The notes under the pieces were generated by a model. That model searched no databases. It saw only the letters and a list, made by a program, of their open reading frames with translations, and was not told the DNA's origin. The translations under genes were made by a program, and so were the position numbers. Of a DNA stretch of 64,000 bases, positions 12,946-23,592 are shown piece after piece; the first letter of the stretch is position 1; the number at the start of each line of letters is the position of its first letter. The stretch comes from Gerris lacustris (lineage: Eukaryota > Arthropoda > Insecta > Hemiptera > Gerridae), in assembly GCA_951217055.1 (NCBI GenBank), contig OX578276.1, forward strand, positions 58,775,307-58,839,306, read 5' to 3'.

Positions 12946-13377
12946 TCAATGTCCCGTTTTGGACTAAACTTTATATTATGGGCACCCTAATAAAACATGT
13001 TGTTCATAACCATTGATTAAATGGCATCGTTAATTATAGATTTTAAGTAATATTGCACAATGGCTATTGAATGATTTATTTAATCTATAATGATTACATG
13101 GAGTTAGTTGTTGTTTGGAATGAAAGTCCTTTTTTCTTTCCATATAAGAAACCTCAAGTCCACAAAAGAAAAACTTCAATTATAATGATTACTTTAGTAG
13201 ATGCACAATTTTTTTTTTACAATTCCTTTTTTTAAATAGGTATTAAAATTCTTTTAAAAATACTTGGTGTTCATACTTTTGTGCCATCGAATTACACCAT
13301 AAATTTAATTTATTTGATGACAAAGTATTAAAATCAAAGTTCACCTCAGAGATGCACATGGGCGCCCATATGAATTT

Positions 13378-13548
13378 TTGTAGGGGGGGGCCACCGCCAT
13401 CAGCGAGGGGGAGTGATGCACCTCCAGTGGAGGGGGGGGACCACTGGTGGAGGAGGGGGGAACCACTGGTGGAGGGGGGGGGGGGAACCACAGGTGGAGA
13501 GGGATCACTACCGGGGGAGGGGAACTACAACGGGGGGGGGGGGTACTA
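13378..13548. repeat. G-rich minisatellite
   Basis: Tandem imperfect units of roughly 22-30 bp built on ccactggtggagg followed by a run of six to eleven G. At least three clear units lie between 13430 and 13500, with degenerate units on both sides. The long G runs give strong G-quadruplex potential on the plus strand. The overlapping frames on both strands are translations of this repeat, not genes. Confidence 0.85.
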
Positions 13549-13900
13549 GGTTTTTTTGGCTCCCATTTTTTTAATTTTGTAGATTTTAGCCTATGAAAAA
13601 TGTGATTTGGGGCCCTAAAAATCGAACTTCCTGTTCAGCTTGGTAGGTCAAAATATATTCTTAAAATATCATTTGAATTTTTAAAATTTAATTAAGTGGA
13701 GTTTGATTCTTTACTACTGAGCAAGAACGGATACACAGCTATAGTCTGCATAAAGTTATTATGAAAATTAGATAGTGACAAATGTTAAAAGAAAAATTAT
13801 TTATTTAGCGTATCTATATAGGACAAAATGACAATTTTAATCCAATTTATATCGGTGTAAAAGACGTTAACTACATTTATATTTTTTATTTATTTTTTCG

Positions 13901-16203
13901 ATATGTTGTTCGGACCAGTTAGGGTGGTGTGATACTAAGTTTGCATCTTTAAAAAACCTGTGCCAGCTGCGTTATACGTGAAAAACTGAAGAAAATTTAG
14001 ACTTTTTTCAGTTTTTGCCATACAACTCGTAAACTATGTTTTTTTTCGATATTAGTTTGTTATATTATTTTTAAAGTGCAGTAAATTTGTGTGCGCCCAA
14101 CTGTAGCTCTCCACATATAATACATTCCGAGATATGGCGCGTCAAAAAAATAAATAAATAAATGAATACAAGGTTTGCTCTCGTTCGGGTCGAATATCGG
14201 ATATCACCGCTGACTACGAGAAACATTGTAGGAAATGAAGCTGTAGTAAATTTAATTGGCTTTTATACAAGCACAAAACGAAGCCCAAAGACAAAATAGT
14301 TCTGTTGCAATCGTAAAAGAACAGAAAACGAACAAATTGTTTATTATAAGAAATGAGCCTAAACCACTTCCAATAACAAGTTGTGATCATTTGACAACAA
14401 TCACTGTCTCTATTGAAGTGCACAACAAGCCGTTTGACGCGGATTTCTAAGCAGTCTGACACGGAATTGAATTGTTCAACGAAGAGGAGATGCTTTCAAT
14501 TATTGAAGAACATTTTTAATAAGAAATTTATATACATTCAATGATTCTATGCATTTTTCTTTCATCAAATGGTTTTTGTTCATTTCTTAAAAAATACAAT
14601 TTTTTGTTTCTTTTACGATTGCAACAGAACTATTTTATCTGAAGGTTTAATTTTGTGCTTGCATAAAAGCCAATTAAATTTACTACAGCTCCATTTCTTA
14701 TGACTTTTTTCGTAGGTGAGAGGTTTTATGCCAACATAAGCCCGAACCGAGAGTAATAATATAATGTAAATTTTTTTTTGGAAAAAATAGACAATTTTTG
14801 AAGTGTCATCTCGGAAACAATTGGACGTACAGAGTTGCCGATGAACTTGAAGCCAATTAAATTTACTACAACTTCATTCTTACTTCTCTCGTAGGTTAAC
14901 AGTTTTATGCCAATATTCGTCCCAAATCGAGAGCAATACTTAAAACTTACATTTTGTGAAAAAAAAAATCCAATTTTTAGTGTCATATCTTGGAAACTAT
15001 TAGACGTACAGAGTTGCGCATAAATTGTTGTAAATGAACTGTACTGTAAAAATAGTAAGAAAAAATAACATCGCAAACGACACACAGTTTACAAGGTATA
15101 TTATATAGGAAGAACTGATTTTTTCAGTTTTTCATGCGTTTTTCACGCACAAGTTTTTTTTAGCTGCAAATTTTAGATCACAGTATCCTAACTGGTCTGA
15201 ACACAAGGGCGGATCCAGCCAATTTTGAAAGGGGTTGGACTTTCTTTATGGGGGGTCCGGGGGGCCCTCCCCGGGAAAATTTTTGTAGTTTACATTACTT
15301 AAAAACGTCTTTTTAGACTATTCCAAGAGCATCTAAAATGTAATTTTATACCAATAAATTGATGATTTATATTAACTTGACATGAAGACCTGGGTATTTT
15401 ATTTAAACAAAATTACATTTTAATAATATTTTATTATTAAAAGTTGTACACTATATAAATTAATGTTTTATATTAGTACCAAGTAAAATAAATTAGTACA
15501 TTTTAAAAATATTTTAGTTACGTGTATTAACAAAAAAATTAAGTACGCCAAATGTTTTGAGTTCAATAGAAATTAGCTAATAGTATTAGGTTAAAAATAA
15601 AAATAATAGGGTATTTAAGAGTCCAGTCAATAAGTACAACAAATATATAGTCTTCCTTGCAAAAGGTCGGGTATCTACAATTTTTGGATATGCTGTTAGG
15701 GCCAACGCCAAAAGTAAAATTCCAAGGAAGGGGGGAGGGGCTGCAGCCCCCATACTCCCCCCCTTCCTTAATCCATTCTTATGTTAATCTATTCTTATGT
15801 TTCTGTTGTTGCAACAGAACTATTGGGCCTACAGACTTCGTTTTGTATTTAAGAGGAAATTAGTAAATTAAATTTACTACAACTTCTTTCCTTGTGCGGT
15901 TTTACACCGATATTCGGGCCGAAACGAGAGCAATACTAATAAATTTAATTTTTTGGAAAAACTGACAATTTTTGACTGTTCATAACTCGGAAAATATTAT
16001 AGATGTGCAGAGCTGCAGTTTGGCTTATGCTGCTGCAAATTTACTGAACTTTAAAAATAGTAACTCTAATAATATCGAGTTATATGGCAACAATTTAAAG
16101 AAGTCTGACTATATTCAGTTTTTCACGTGTTATGCTGCCAGCACAAGTTTTTCGAAGCTACAAACTTAGGATCACACTACCCTAACTGGTCCGAATAACA
16201 TAT
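13901..16203. mobile_element. Composite TIR element, about 2.3 kb
   Basis: The left end, 13901-14000, and right end, 16110-16203, are inverted repeats of about 100 bp. The outer parts read atatgttgttcggaccagtt and, on the other strand, atatgttattcggaccagtt. A third, more diverged copy of the right end lies at about 15115-15204. Inside, 14232-14322 and 14609-14698 are reverse complements, both around gttctgttgcaatcgtaaaa. A unit of about 180-190 bp beginning caattaaatttactaca repeats at 14671, 14853 and about 15866. The region is therefore a non-autonomous element with internal duplications, interrupted at about 15205-15860 by another repeat. No transposase is recognisable. Confidence 0.65.
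15205..15790. repeat. G/C-homopolymer repeat, nested copy
   Basis: It starts agggcggatccagccaattt, continues with ggggggtccggggggcc and ends near ggggctgcagcccccat. The block separates one complete right end of the composite element from a second one, so it probably inserted into it or arrived with a duplication. It is non-coding. Confidence 0.45.
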
Positions 16204-16414
16204 AAAAAAAATCTAAACTAAATTATTATTAATGTCTAATTTGAGTGGCCTAATGTATATTAAAAGAAATTGGTAAACACTGAAAATACTTTTTAAGAAA
16301 AATTATATGAAGCAGTACAAACTAACCTACATAAATAAAAAAATTTAGTGTACGTTATACCAATACGTAAATCTCTTTCTTGAAAGCTAAACACCTGACT
16401 TGACTACGGTAATC

Positions 16415-17045
16415 ATTGGCGTATCCAGTGGCAAGGTCTGGGGGGGGGGGGGGTACATTCTAAGTCAGTAAAGATAGGGGGAGGGGGGGGGGTATTTAGG
16501 TGGTTACAAGATAAGGGAACTTATTCAACAAAGCAGCTGCCCCCCACCCCTCCTCCAAAAGAATGTACAACTAATAAACAAAAAAAACTCCGCGCCCAAG
16601 TAACAACGTTAGAAAATGTTATGCTGATGCTTACTGCAGTACAATATCTTACTGTAAGTCATGGGCGCCGTCTGCGGTTAATTATTGGGGGTGGGATTAA
16701 TGGGGGGGGGGGTCCGGGGGCCTTCCCCCCGGAAAATTTTGAAAATATGACCTCACAAAAAGCGCTTTTATGTATTTCGCCACTGACGGTAATATAATTT
16801 TTTTCCTCTTTTCCTAAGAGCCAGGGGGGGGCCATGGCCCCCCCCTGCCCATAGGTATGGGCGCCCATGGAGATGCATAAAAACGCTGTTTAGAGAGGTC
16901 ATATTTTAAAATTTTCCCGGACCCCCATTCTAAATTAAACTAATGTATAGTCAATACTTTTGGTATATCATATGCCAGGACCCCCCCCCCCCCCCCTTCC
17001 CCCCGGTAGTGGCCCCCACCAGAGTGGATGCTAAATCCGCCCCTG
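16415..17045. repeat. G/C-homopolymer repeats, clustered copies
   Basis: At least two further copies lie here. One holds G tracts at 16440-16453 and 16480-16492. The other spans 16660-17045 with G tracts, an inverted ggggggccatggccccccc block near 16825-16847, a C tract at 16981-16996 and an end reading ctaaatccgcccctg. The 69-codon frame at 16659-16868 is a translation of these repeats. Confidence 0.5.
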
Positions 17046-17160
17046 TTAAAAATAATCTTTATAAACATTTTTAGTTACGGCTTAGTTTAGCACAACAAAT
17101 GAAAACAAATGAGAATTTATACAACCTCTAATAAACATAGGAGAAGAATTTCTTGGGGTG

Positions 17161-17171
17161 ATAATATATTA

Positions 17172-17208
<37 letters not shown>

Positions 17209-17330
17209 TATAATAATAATAATAATATATAATAATAATAATAATAATATATAATAATAATAATAATAATATATTATATTATATGATAAATATATTATAT
17301 AATATATATTATATAATATAATTAATATTA
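17161..17330. repeat. Compound (AAT)n / (TA)n microsatellite
   Basis: Alternating runs of aataat triplets and short atatat stretches, including several copies of a unit atataataataataat. Confidence 0.9.
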
Positions 17331-17581
17331 AGCAATAGAAATGAGAAACAAAAATGAAATTAGCAAATTAAGCCTAATAAAAAAAAGAAAATCGTAATCG
17401 AACACTTGTATTTTAAGCTATAAAAATATTCATTCATATTTATCAAATTAAATTTTGAGGTACTGACTTAGAAGAAAAACATCAACTTGCAATGTGCAAG
17501 ATGTTGTTCTAGGTAAAGTTGGATTAACTTTATCTAGCTACAAACCAATTTAAACAGTTTTTATTATCCCGTTTTATTATA

Positions 17582-18140
17582 TACAGGGTGATTCAAAAGT
17601 CCGGAAACGGCTTAATATCTCCGGTTATAATTGAGATATCAAGTTCCCGTTTGCGGGTATCTTAATCATTTGTAAAAAACTACTTTTTTGGTGGGTAATC
17701 ATTTTTTCTAGTTATTATTAGTTTGAAAACTAATCAAAAAGATATATCTATAATCACCATGATAATACTTATTTAGAGGAGTTTTAAACATGAAGAAAAA
17801 TTTTATTTATTTTTTTATCTCAACTTAAACTATTGAAAATAAGAAAAAAAGAGTAAATTTATAAACTTTGAGTGTCCGCCATTTTGGATTGGGAGTAGAT
17901 AGAAAGCTCGGGATTGCGGCAAATGTTTTCTTATTTTATAGGCTTTCCAAAAATGTATCACTTTATGGGTGTCCCAATTTTGAATTTCAAAGTTGCATCC
18001 AAAATAGCGGTTAAAATGGTTACCTACCTAATAAAATAGTAGAATTTCACAAATAAATAAGATACCCGCAAACAGGAACTTAATATCTCAATTATAACCG
18101 GAAATATTAAGCAGTTTCCGGACTTTTGGATCACCCTGTA
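17582..18140. mobile_element. Mariner/Tc1-type MITE
   Basis: The ends read tacagggtgattcaaaagtc and, on the other strand, tacagggtgatccaaaagtc. The inverted repeats are 83 bp (17582-17664 and 18058-18140) with five mismatches by direct comparison. The element ends with TA on both sides, the TA target of the Tc1/mariner superfamily. Ends beginning cagggtg are common in insect mariner-like MITEs (family knowledge). The 390-bp interior has no open frame or DDE motif, so the copy is non-autonomous. The close match between ends suggests it is not very old. Confidence 0.85.
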
Positions 18141-18743
18141 TATGTATTAATAGATCGAAAGGAGTTATTCTTATTTTAAAATAATTAGACTTCTTAAAAT
18201 AAATTTATTGATAGGCCAAGAAAAAGGGTGTTGAAGACATTTTCTCTTTATTAGTATTAAACACTGAGAAATTAACTATGTTTGTTACTACAGTGTATAA
18301 AGAAGCCAAATATCAGTATATTAGTTAGTAGTTATTTTCTCATCTGGTTTTATTTATATTTTGTGTTTATTTATATTTTTAATTTATTTATATTTTTTTT
18401 ATATTTATATTGTTTCCTTCCTTCTGACATCGTTAATATTGATTTTAGAGACCAAAAACATAATTTTCCTTCGCAAAAATTTGCTATCTGATCTTATTAT
18501 ATGTAATGTATAATTATTGAATAGAATTTACCCGTATTTGCAATTGAGGTCAATTAATTTTATACGCTAACCAAATGTCAGCCGCAATATAGTACGATGC
18601 TCGAACTTGGTTACAAATGTTAATTTCAAAGATTCCCAATATTTTAATTAAAACAACCTATTAATTAGTTGAATTTCCTTAATGGAAATTTGCTAAATCT
18701 AGAATATAATCTAATTTACCATTTGCATTATTTGTTTTTCTGT
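18141..18743. other. AT-rich, no gene seen
   Basis: T-rich and AT-rich spacer between the MITE and the LINE. The 69-codon frame at 18282-18491 is low-complexity phenylalanine/tyrosine/leucine and is not credible. Confidence 0.4.
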
Positions 18744-18930
18744 ATTCTAATTGGTTTTTTTTTTTTTTTTTTAACTTTTATTGAATATTGCAACTACAGT
18801 TTTACATGTTATAAGCAATAATGATAATTTGATTGTATAGCTTGATTTAAATTGACAGATATAAGACTCCTGTCCAGTGACAGAGCTTATTGACTTCGCA
18901 TAAATTCTTTAAATTAACAAATGTCTTATA

Positions 18931-21591
18931 TCATAATAGATCTCGGGGCCATTGCCGCTTCAATCGCCTAGGAGGATTGTCAGGAATGGTTTGGAATGAC
19001 AGGTTTTGGATCAAAGGATTTGTGTGGAGGGAGACTGAGTGGTGGAAGGATCTATAGCGGGAAATAGCTAGGTCTCGGACAAATGGGACGTTTAGGTCAG
19101 TGTGTAGGATTTGATTGGATACGTAATAGGGTGCATTTACTATAGTTCTGAGGATCTTTGACTGTAAGGATTGGATGCGGTAGGAATTGGAGCGTTTGGT
19201 GCAGCCCCATAGTTCGATGCCATATGTCCATGCAGGTTTGAGAATTGTGTTGTATATTAGTATTTTGTTATGTGTGTTGAGTTTGGATTTTTTGTTGAGG
19301 AGTCTATGTAAAAGTTTATAGCGTGTGTTGATGCGTTTGCGTAGTGTTAATGTGTGGTGTGCCCATGTGAGTCTACGATCAAGGTATAAGCCAAGGTAGC
19401 GGACGGTACTATGGTGTGGAATTAGGATATGGTTAAGGAATAGAGGTTCGCAGTTTCCGTGTCTTAAGGAGAAGGTCACATGAACACTTTTACTCTCGTT
19501 TATTTTTATTCTCCATTTGTTTAGCCATATTTCAAGAAGATAGAGGTGTTCTTGAATGAGATCAGACGCAACGTGAGAATTTTTATGGGTGGAAAGTATA
19601 CATTTCTCGTCTGCAAAGGAAGCAAGGATGGTGGAAGGGTGTTGAGGGATATCATGGGTGAAAATATTATATAAGAAGGGAGCAAGGATGCTACCTTGGG
19701 GTACCCCTGCATTTATAGGGTAAATAGGAGATGTTGAGGAATTATAGGAAACATGGTAAAAACGGTTTTCTAAATATGATTTAAGGATGAGGTAATAGGT
19801 AAATGGGAGGATACCCTTGAGTTTCCAGAGTAAGCCAGCGTGCCAGACCCTGTCGAAAGCTTGAGCTTCATCCAGGAAGACAGCTGAGCAGTACTTTTTC
19901 CGCTCAAGGGTAGATGAGATGATATCTACAACTCTGTGACATTGTTGAATGGTTGAGTGAAAGGATCGGAAACCTAGTTGGTGATTTGGGATTATATTTA
20001 AGGACTCTATGATGGGGTAAATACGCCGAAGAAGTAATTTTTCCAGAATTTTACCCATGACAGAAAGGAGGCTGATAGGTCTATAGGAGGTGGGAATGTG
20101 GGGAGGTTTTGAAGGTTTAGGGATCATAATTATTTTTGCAAATTTCCAGAGAGTAGGAAAGTAGGTAGTTCGGAGAACAGAGTTGTAGATTTGGGTTAAG
20201 TAGAGGATTCCTTTCTTGGGAAGTTGTTTTAGGATACTTGAGGTAATTAAGTCGTAACCAGGGGCTTTATTTGAAGGAAGGTTTTTAATTACGTATATAA
20301 CATCTGATGGATGGAAAGCTCTAGGAGGGGGGGAGAGTTGAAGAGGAATGGTGAGGTCTTCATCTATTGTTAAAGAATGAGTGTGATCAAGAATATCAGG
20401 ATGGGGAGTAAAAAGGTTTGAGAGGTGTTGACCAAAAAGTTCAGCTTTTTCTGTATTGCTTTTTGCCCATAAAAGATCGGGTTTTCGGAGAGGAGAGGGA
20501 TTTATTTTGTGGTTTAGGATTCTACGAGTCGTGTTCCAAAGCGATTTGTCTTTAGTGGTTAGTCTGTCGGTATAGTCCGCGAATTTTCTGGCTTTATAGT
20601 CTGTTAGTGCAGTCGACAGTTTCCTAGATAGTCTATTAAATGTTAGTTTGTCAGTAGGGTAGCGAGTCTGTTTCCATCTTGCTCTAGCACGTCGTTTTTC
20701 TGTTATTATTGTCCGTATAGTCTGTGGTAAGTGAGGGTCGAAAGTCGTTGGTTTTGTCCTGTAAGGAGTAGTCGCTGTCCATAACGAGTATTGTATAGTC
20801 TCGGTTAAAGTCTGTACAGCAATGTCTATCTCGTCGGAAGTCTTTAATTGAGTTTTTAAGTCAAGTTCGTCAGTTACTAGCTGTCTAAAAAAGTCCCAGT
20901 CTACATGTCCGTTAATTAGGGTTTCTCTAGGAGGTTTAGGAGTGGGTATGAGGTCTAGAAGTAGAAGGACGGGACTGTGGTCGGAAGATAGGTCGTTTAG
21001 TGTTGAAGTTGAAGGGTGAAGATGGTTGATAGGACTGGTTACGAAATAATCTAAGAGGTCAGGAAGTTTGTGTGGGTCTGTAGGCCAGTAGGTATAGTCG
21101 GTAGGAGCTTGGATATGGTAATTATTTGCTAGAATTACGGGTAAGAGCGAGGTAGATCCCCGGGGGTTACTTGCTCTACATCCAAAGTGTGGATGTTTAG
21201 CGTTATAGTCACCCCCGGCAATGAACCTCGGTCCTAGGGATTGGAAGAAGGATCTAAAATCTTGTTGGGTTACTGGTTTGCTTGGTGGACAATATATGGA
21301 GGAAATTGAAATATTAAAAGGTGAAGAAAGAAGGGTAATGGTTGAAGCTTGGATAGATTCTGTTGGAGAGGAAGGGTGAATATTATGAGATAGGGAATTT
21401 TTTATTAGGATCGCACTGCCCCCTTGTGCTGTGTTATTTGGATGATCTGTTCTGTGTGTAGTGTAATCTCTGATGTAGAAGTGTGATCGTGATGTGAAAT
21501 GTGTTTCTGTTATGAGGGCAATGTCGATCCTTTTTGTGTGTAAGAGTGTATCGAGTTCGTTTATATGTTGGGTTGCACCGTTTGCTAATTG
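18931..21591 (-). pseudogene. LINE ORF2: endonuclease + reverse transcriptase, N-truncated
   Basis: This is one uninterrupted frame of 886 codons before the stop. There is no in-frame ATG until 20127, because the true start was lost by truncation. The order is: apurinic-type endonuclease (ITETHF near 21510, AGGDYNAKH near 21216, SDHSPV at 20985-20968); linker; KAPGYD near 20265-20250; then the reverse transcriptase with SYRPISLLS, FLDEAQAFDRVWH (motif A), AGVPQGSILAP (motif B) and FADE at 19617-19606. The usual motif C of this clade is YADD or FADD, so the second catalytic aspartate is replaced by glutamate (codon GAG at 19608-19606). The C-terminus, ending RRLKRQWPRDLL, resembles that of other jockey-type proteins, and there is no RNase H. 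In life ORF2 nicks target DNA and copies the element's RNA. This copy probably cannot polymerise normally. Confidence 0.92.
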
Positions 21592-21611
21592 CTAATTGCT
21601 AGTTGCTAATT
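21584..21611. repeat. Heptamer filler at LINE 5' junction
   Basis: Four tandem heptamers, gctaatt, gctaatt, gctagtt and gctaatt, run straight into ctaattgg of the target-site duplication. The heptamer resembles the target-site sequence, consistent with slippage on the target strand while the truncated cDNA was being joined. Confidence 0.8.
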
Positions 21612-21619
21612 CTAATTGG

Positions 21620-21860
21620 ACATATTTTTAAATATATATATATATATTTTTTTTTTTTTTCATATATTTTTTAATCTTCTTCCTTTTTGTTGAATATTAA
21701 TATTATGTAAGCGTAAAATAATGTATAACGGGATAAATAAATAAAGGGACAAGTTAACTTTGAATGATAGTAAATAAAGCCTTGTGTGGGAGAGTAATAA
21801 CATTTTATAAGTGACCAAATATTATAAATGACTCGGCTCTCTTGGACTATGTGTAATAAA
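21620..21860. other. AT-rich spacer
   Basis: AT-rich sequence between the LINE and the next MITE, with a T run at 21648-21660. No feature seen. Confidence 0.4.
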
Positions 21861-22281
21861 AGCCTGGTTTACATTAGTAGAATAAACGGTCGAGCAGCAC
21901 TCTACCAACCAACTAGCCTAATGTGAGCGATACTAATAGTAAACGGTAGAGTATAGAGGATAAAAGTTGGTAGAGTAAATAAGCTAGTGCGGTGGTAGAG
22001 TAGCTCGACCGCAGACAGGCTATTAGTTGACTGGACACCACAGACATCTCCTTCTATCCTTGACTATACCTTAATAATATGACTACCTGTAATCATTGCA
22101 TGATTATTTAGAACTAAAATCGTAATAACCTTACTTTACTGAGGCTACTATCTCAAGCACGTGTGAACGACTTTGGAGTCACTCTACCAAAAAACAGCAC
22201 ACTATTTTACTCTACCGTCCCTTGTGTTGAAAATAAGCTAGTACATTTTGACTCTTTACTCTACCAAGCACAAACTAGGCT
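21861..22281. mobile_element. MITE-like element with seven 8-bp motifs
   Basis: The ends are inverted: agcctggtttac on the left and, on the other strand, agcctagtttgtg on the right. Both are followed after a short gap by gtagaataaa or ggtagagtaaa. The octamer ggtagagt or its complement actctacc occurs seven times in 421 bp, three times near the left half in one orientation and four times in the other. Such subterminal motif clusters are transposase-binding arrays in hAT and PIF/Harbinger elements (established knowledge). Neither superfamily can be assigned here. There is no coding sequence. Confidence 0.6.
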
Positions 22282-22676
22282 AAAATGTTCGGTACGGAAG
22301 GGCTCGCGCCTGAATTCGCTGACGGGGATTGAGAGGACCTTAAATACATGGTGGTAGATATAGTTTCAAAAATAAAGTAATAAATACGTACACAATGTTA
22401 CTGGTCAAATATGTTGAACATATAATGTATGGAAAATAAATAATAACTTAAATTGATATATAATAATAATTACTAACTGTGTAGCGGATAAAATGTTGTA
22501 CGATGAATGTGTGGTGTGTGGTGTAAGATGAAGGGTCATGTGTGAAATTAAGTGTGAAGCGGTGAATGTGTTCCAGTAATTTTCTCTTAGTGGCACTGCG
22601 TGATAATAATGACAATGAATAATATATAGTCTTAGAGATATAAATTATTGGATATCCAGTGGTTAATGTATGTGAA
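22282..22676. other. Spacer, no gene seen
   Basis: AT-rich spacer up to the BEL/Pao 3' LTR. Repeated gtg/tgt-rich words around 22500-22560 give two short frames that are not credible genes. Confidence 0.35.
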
Positions 22677-22957
22677 TGTCGCCGCGGTAGCGAAATAACT
22701 GTACTATAAAGTAAACGAATTCTTGACTGAAGAGAATTTTATTTCTGTCTACAAAAATATTCCCTACATCTAAGAATATTGTTCCTTTATGTACACTAAA
22801 CGAAAATATAACAAGAAAACTAAATTACTGACATAATCTGACAATAAATTAAATTAAAATATAAAGTAGATAAATAAAAATAAACAAGTGAATAACATGC
22901 TATGCTAGATACTAGCATAGCATGAACATACGCAGCATAACCGCTATGACGGTGACA
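22677..22957 (-). repeat. BEL/Pao 3' LTR (complete, 281 bp)
   Basis: Begins tgtcgccgcgg and ends ggtgaca on the plus strand, so it has the usual TGT...ACA ends. The integrase stop codon lies only 8 bp inside. It contains a perfect 12-bp inverted repeat with a 5-nt loop (22896-22924). Positions 22677-22820 align without gaps to the surviving 5' LTR. Confidence 0.85.
22896..22924. repeat. Perfect hairpin inside the LTR
   Basis: catgctatgcta, loop gatac, tagcatagcatg. In the element's orientation it lies in the upstream part of the LTR (U3-like). It could be a transcription-factor palindrome or an RNA structure. The corresponding part of the 5' LTR is missing, so conservation cannot be tested here. 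Confidence 0.85.
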
Positions 22958-22965
22958 CTACCGGC

Positions 22966-23265
22966 CTAGGATAGTGCCTCTGGTGCTTCGACCAGGAGCA
23001 CTAATGCCTTGGCAGATCTGTCCTTATCACCACCACTAGCAAATCTAAGTCTCACCGACCTCACCAACCCATCCTTGCCTGGCGATACATCAACTATCCT
23101 AGCTATGGGCCAGGAATTCCTATGGGTCATTTCATCCTTACAAATAACTATATCCCCCACCCTAAGATTTCGTTTAGGAATGGTCCATTTTACCCGTGTT
23201 TGAAGGGTTTGTAAATACTCCCGCCTCCACCTGCCCCAAAACGCTAGACACTGCACCTGCTCCAT
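22966..23265 (-). pseudogene. BEL/Pao integrase C-terminal domain
   Basis: A 99-codon frame closing at a TAG 8 bp from the LTR. It reads FWGRWRREYLQTLQTR, then LRVGDIVICKDE, then WPIARIVDVSPGKDGLVRSV. This is the integrase C-terminal domain characteristic of Pao-type pol proteins (DUF5641), which follows the catalytic core and contacts DNA or chromatin. Length and order match the family. The piece is open by itself but is disconnected from the rest of pol by frameshifts. Confidence 0.9.
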
Positions 23266-23590
23266 CTCCTTTTAGAGTAACTCTCGTCTGCGAAAGTGCC
23301 TGAGACAGTTGGAACTGGTCCTTTTAGTTGGATGAGATGGTTTGGTGTCAATGGTGACAGGACTGTCCTCAGTAATAGCTGTCAGAGGCCGACTATTTAT
23401 TATAGCTTCACATTTAGTGAGTAGTGTTCGTAAACAATCCTCATTCAGTAATTATGTGAATCTAATAGGTAGTCCAAGATGCGGCGGACTGACCCAATTT
23501 GTCTCTCCATTACGCCTTGGGCATGACTCGCTTTCGGCGTTCTAATTTTGAATTGAAATTTACTATCTTCTTCGGCCAAAAACTTTTATA
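23266..23590 (-). pseudogene. Integrase core, C-terminal remnant
   Basis: Reading the minus strand upstream of the C-terminal domain gives KASHAQGVMERQIGSVRRIL, the Pao block that surrounds the last catalytic glutamate of the DDE core. After a frameshift come pieces resembling the 'INSRPLT' segment. Stops interrupt the region and the frame changes at least twice. The earlier part of the core, with the two catalytic aspartates, is absent. Confidence 0.7.
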
Positions 23591-23592
23591 AT

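Larger units (their letters stand above)
18744..21619 (-). mobile_element. 5'-truncated jockey-clade LINE with TSD
   Basis: The element reads on the minus strand, with its poly(A) tail seen as an 18-T run at 18755-18772. It is flanked by a perfect 11-bp target duplication, attctaattgg, at 18744-18754 and 21609-21619. A 3' UTR of about 160 bp follows the reading frame. The 5' end is truncated inside the endonuclease domain, so ORF1 and the first residues of ORF2 are absent. Between truncation point and target site lie four heptamers gctaatt/gctagtt (21584-21611), which resemble the target site itself. The intact duplication, poly(A) and long open frame point to a fairly recent insertion. Truncated copies of this kind lack the promoter and do not move by themselves. 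Confidence 0.93.

Noticed and set aside
12311..12990. Possible MITE between cagggtgttccg and tagggtgccc (other strand)
   Set aside because: The two ends diverge after a few bases and no target duplication is evident.
16659..16868. 69-codon proline/glycine-rich frame
   Set aside because: It translates G/C-run repeats.
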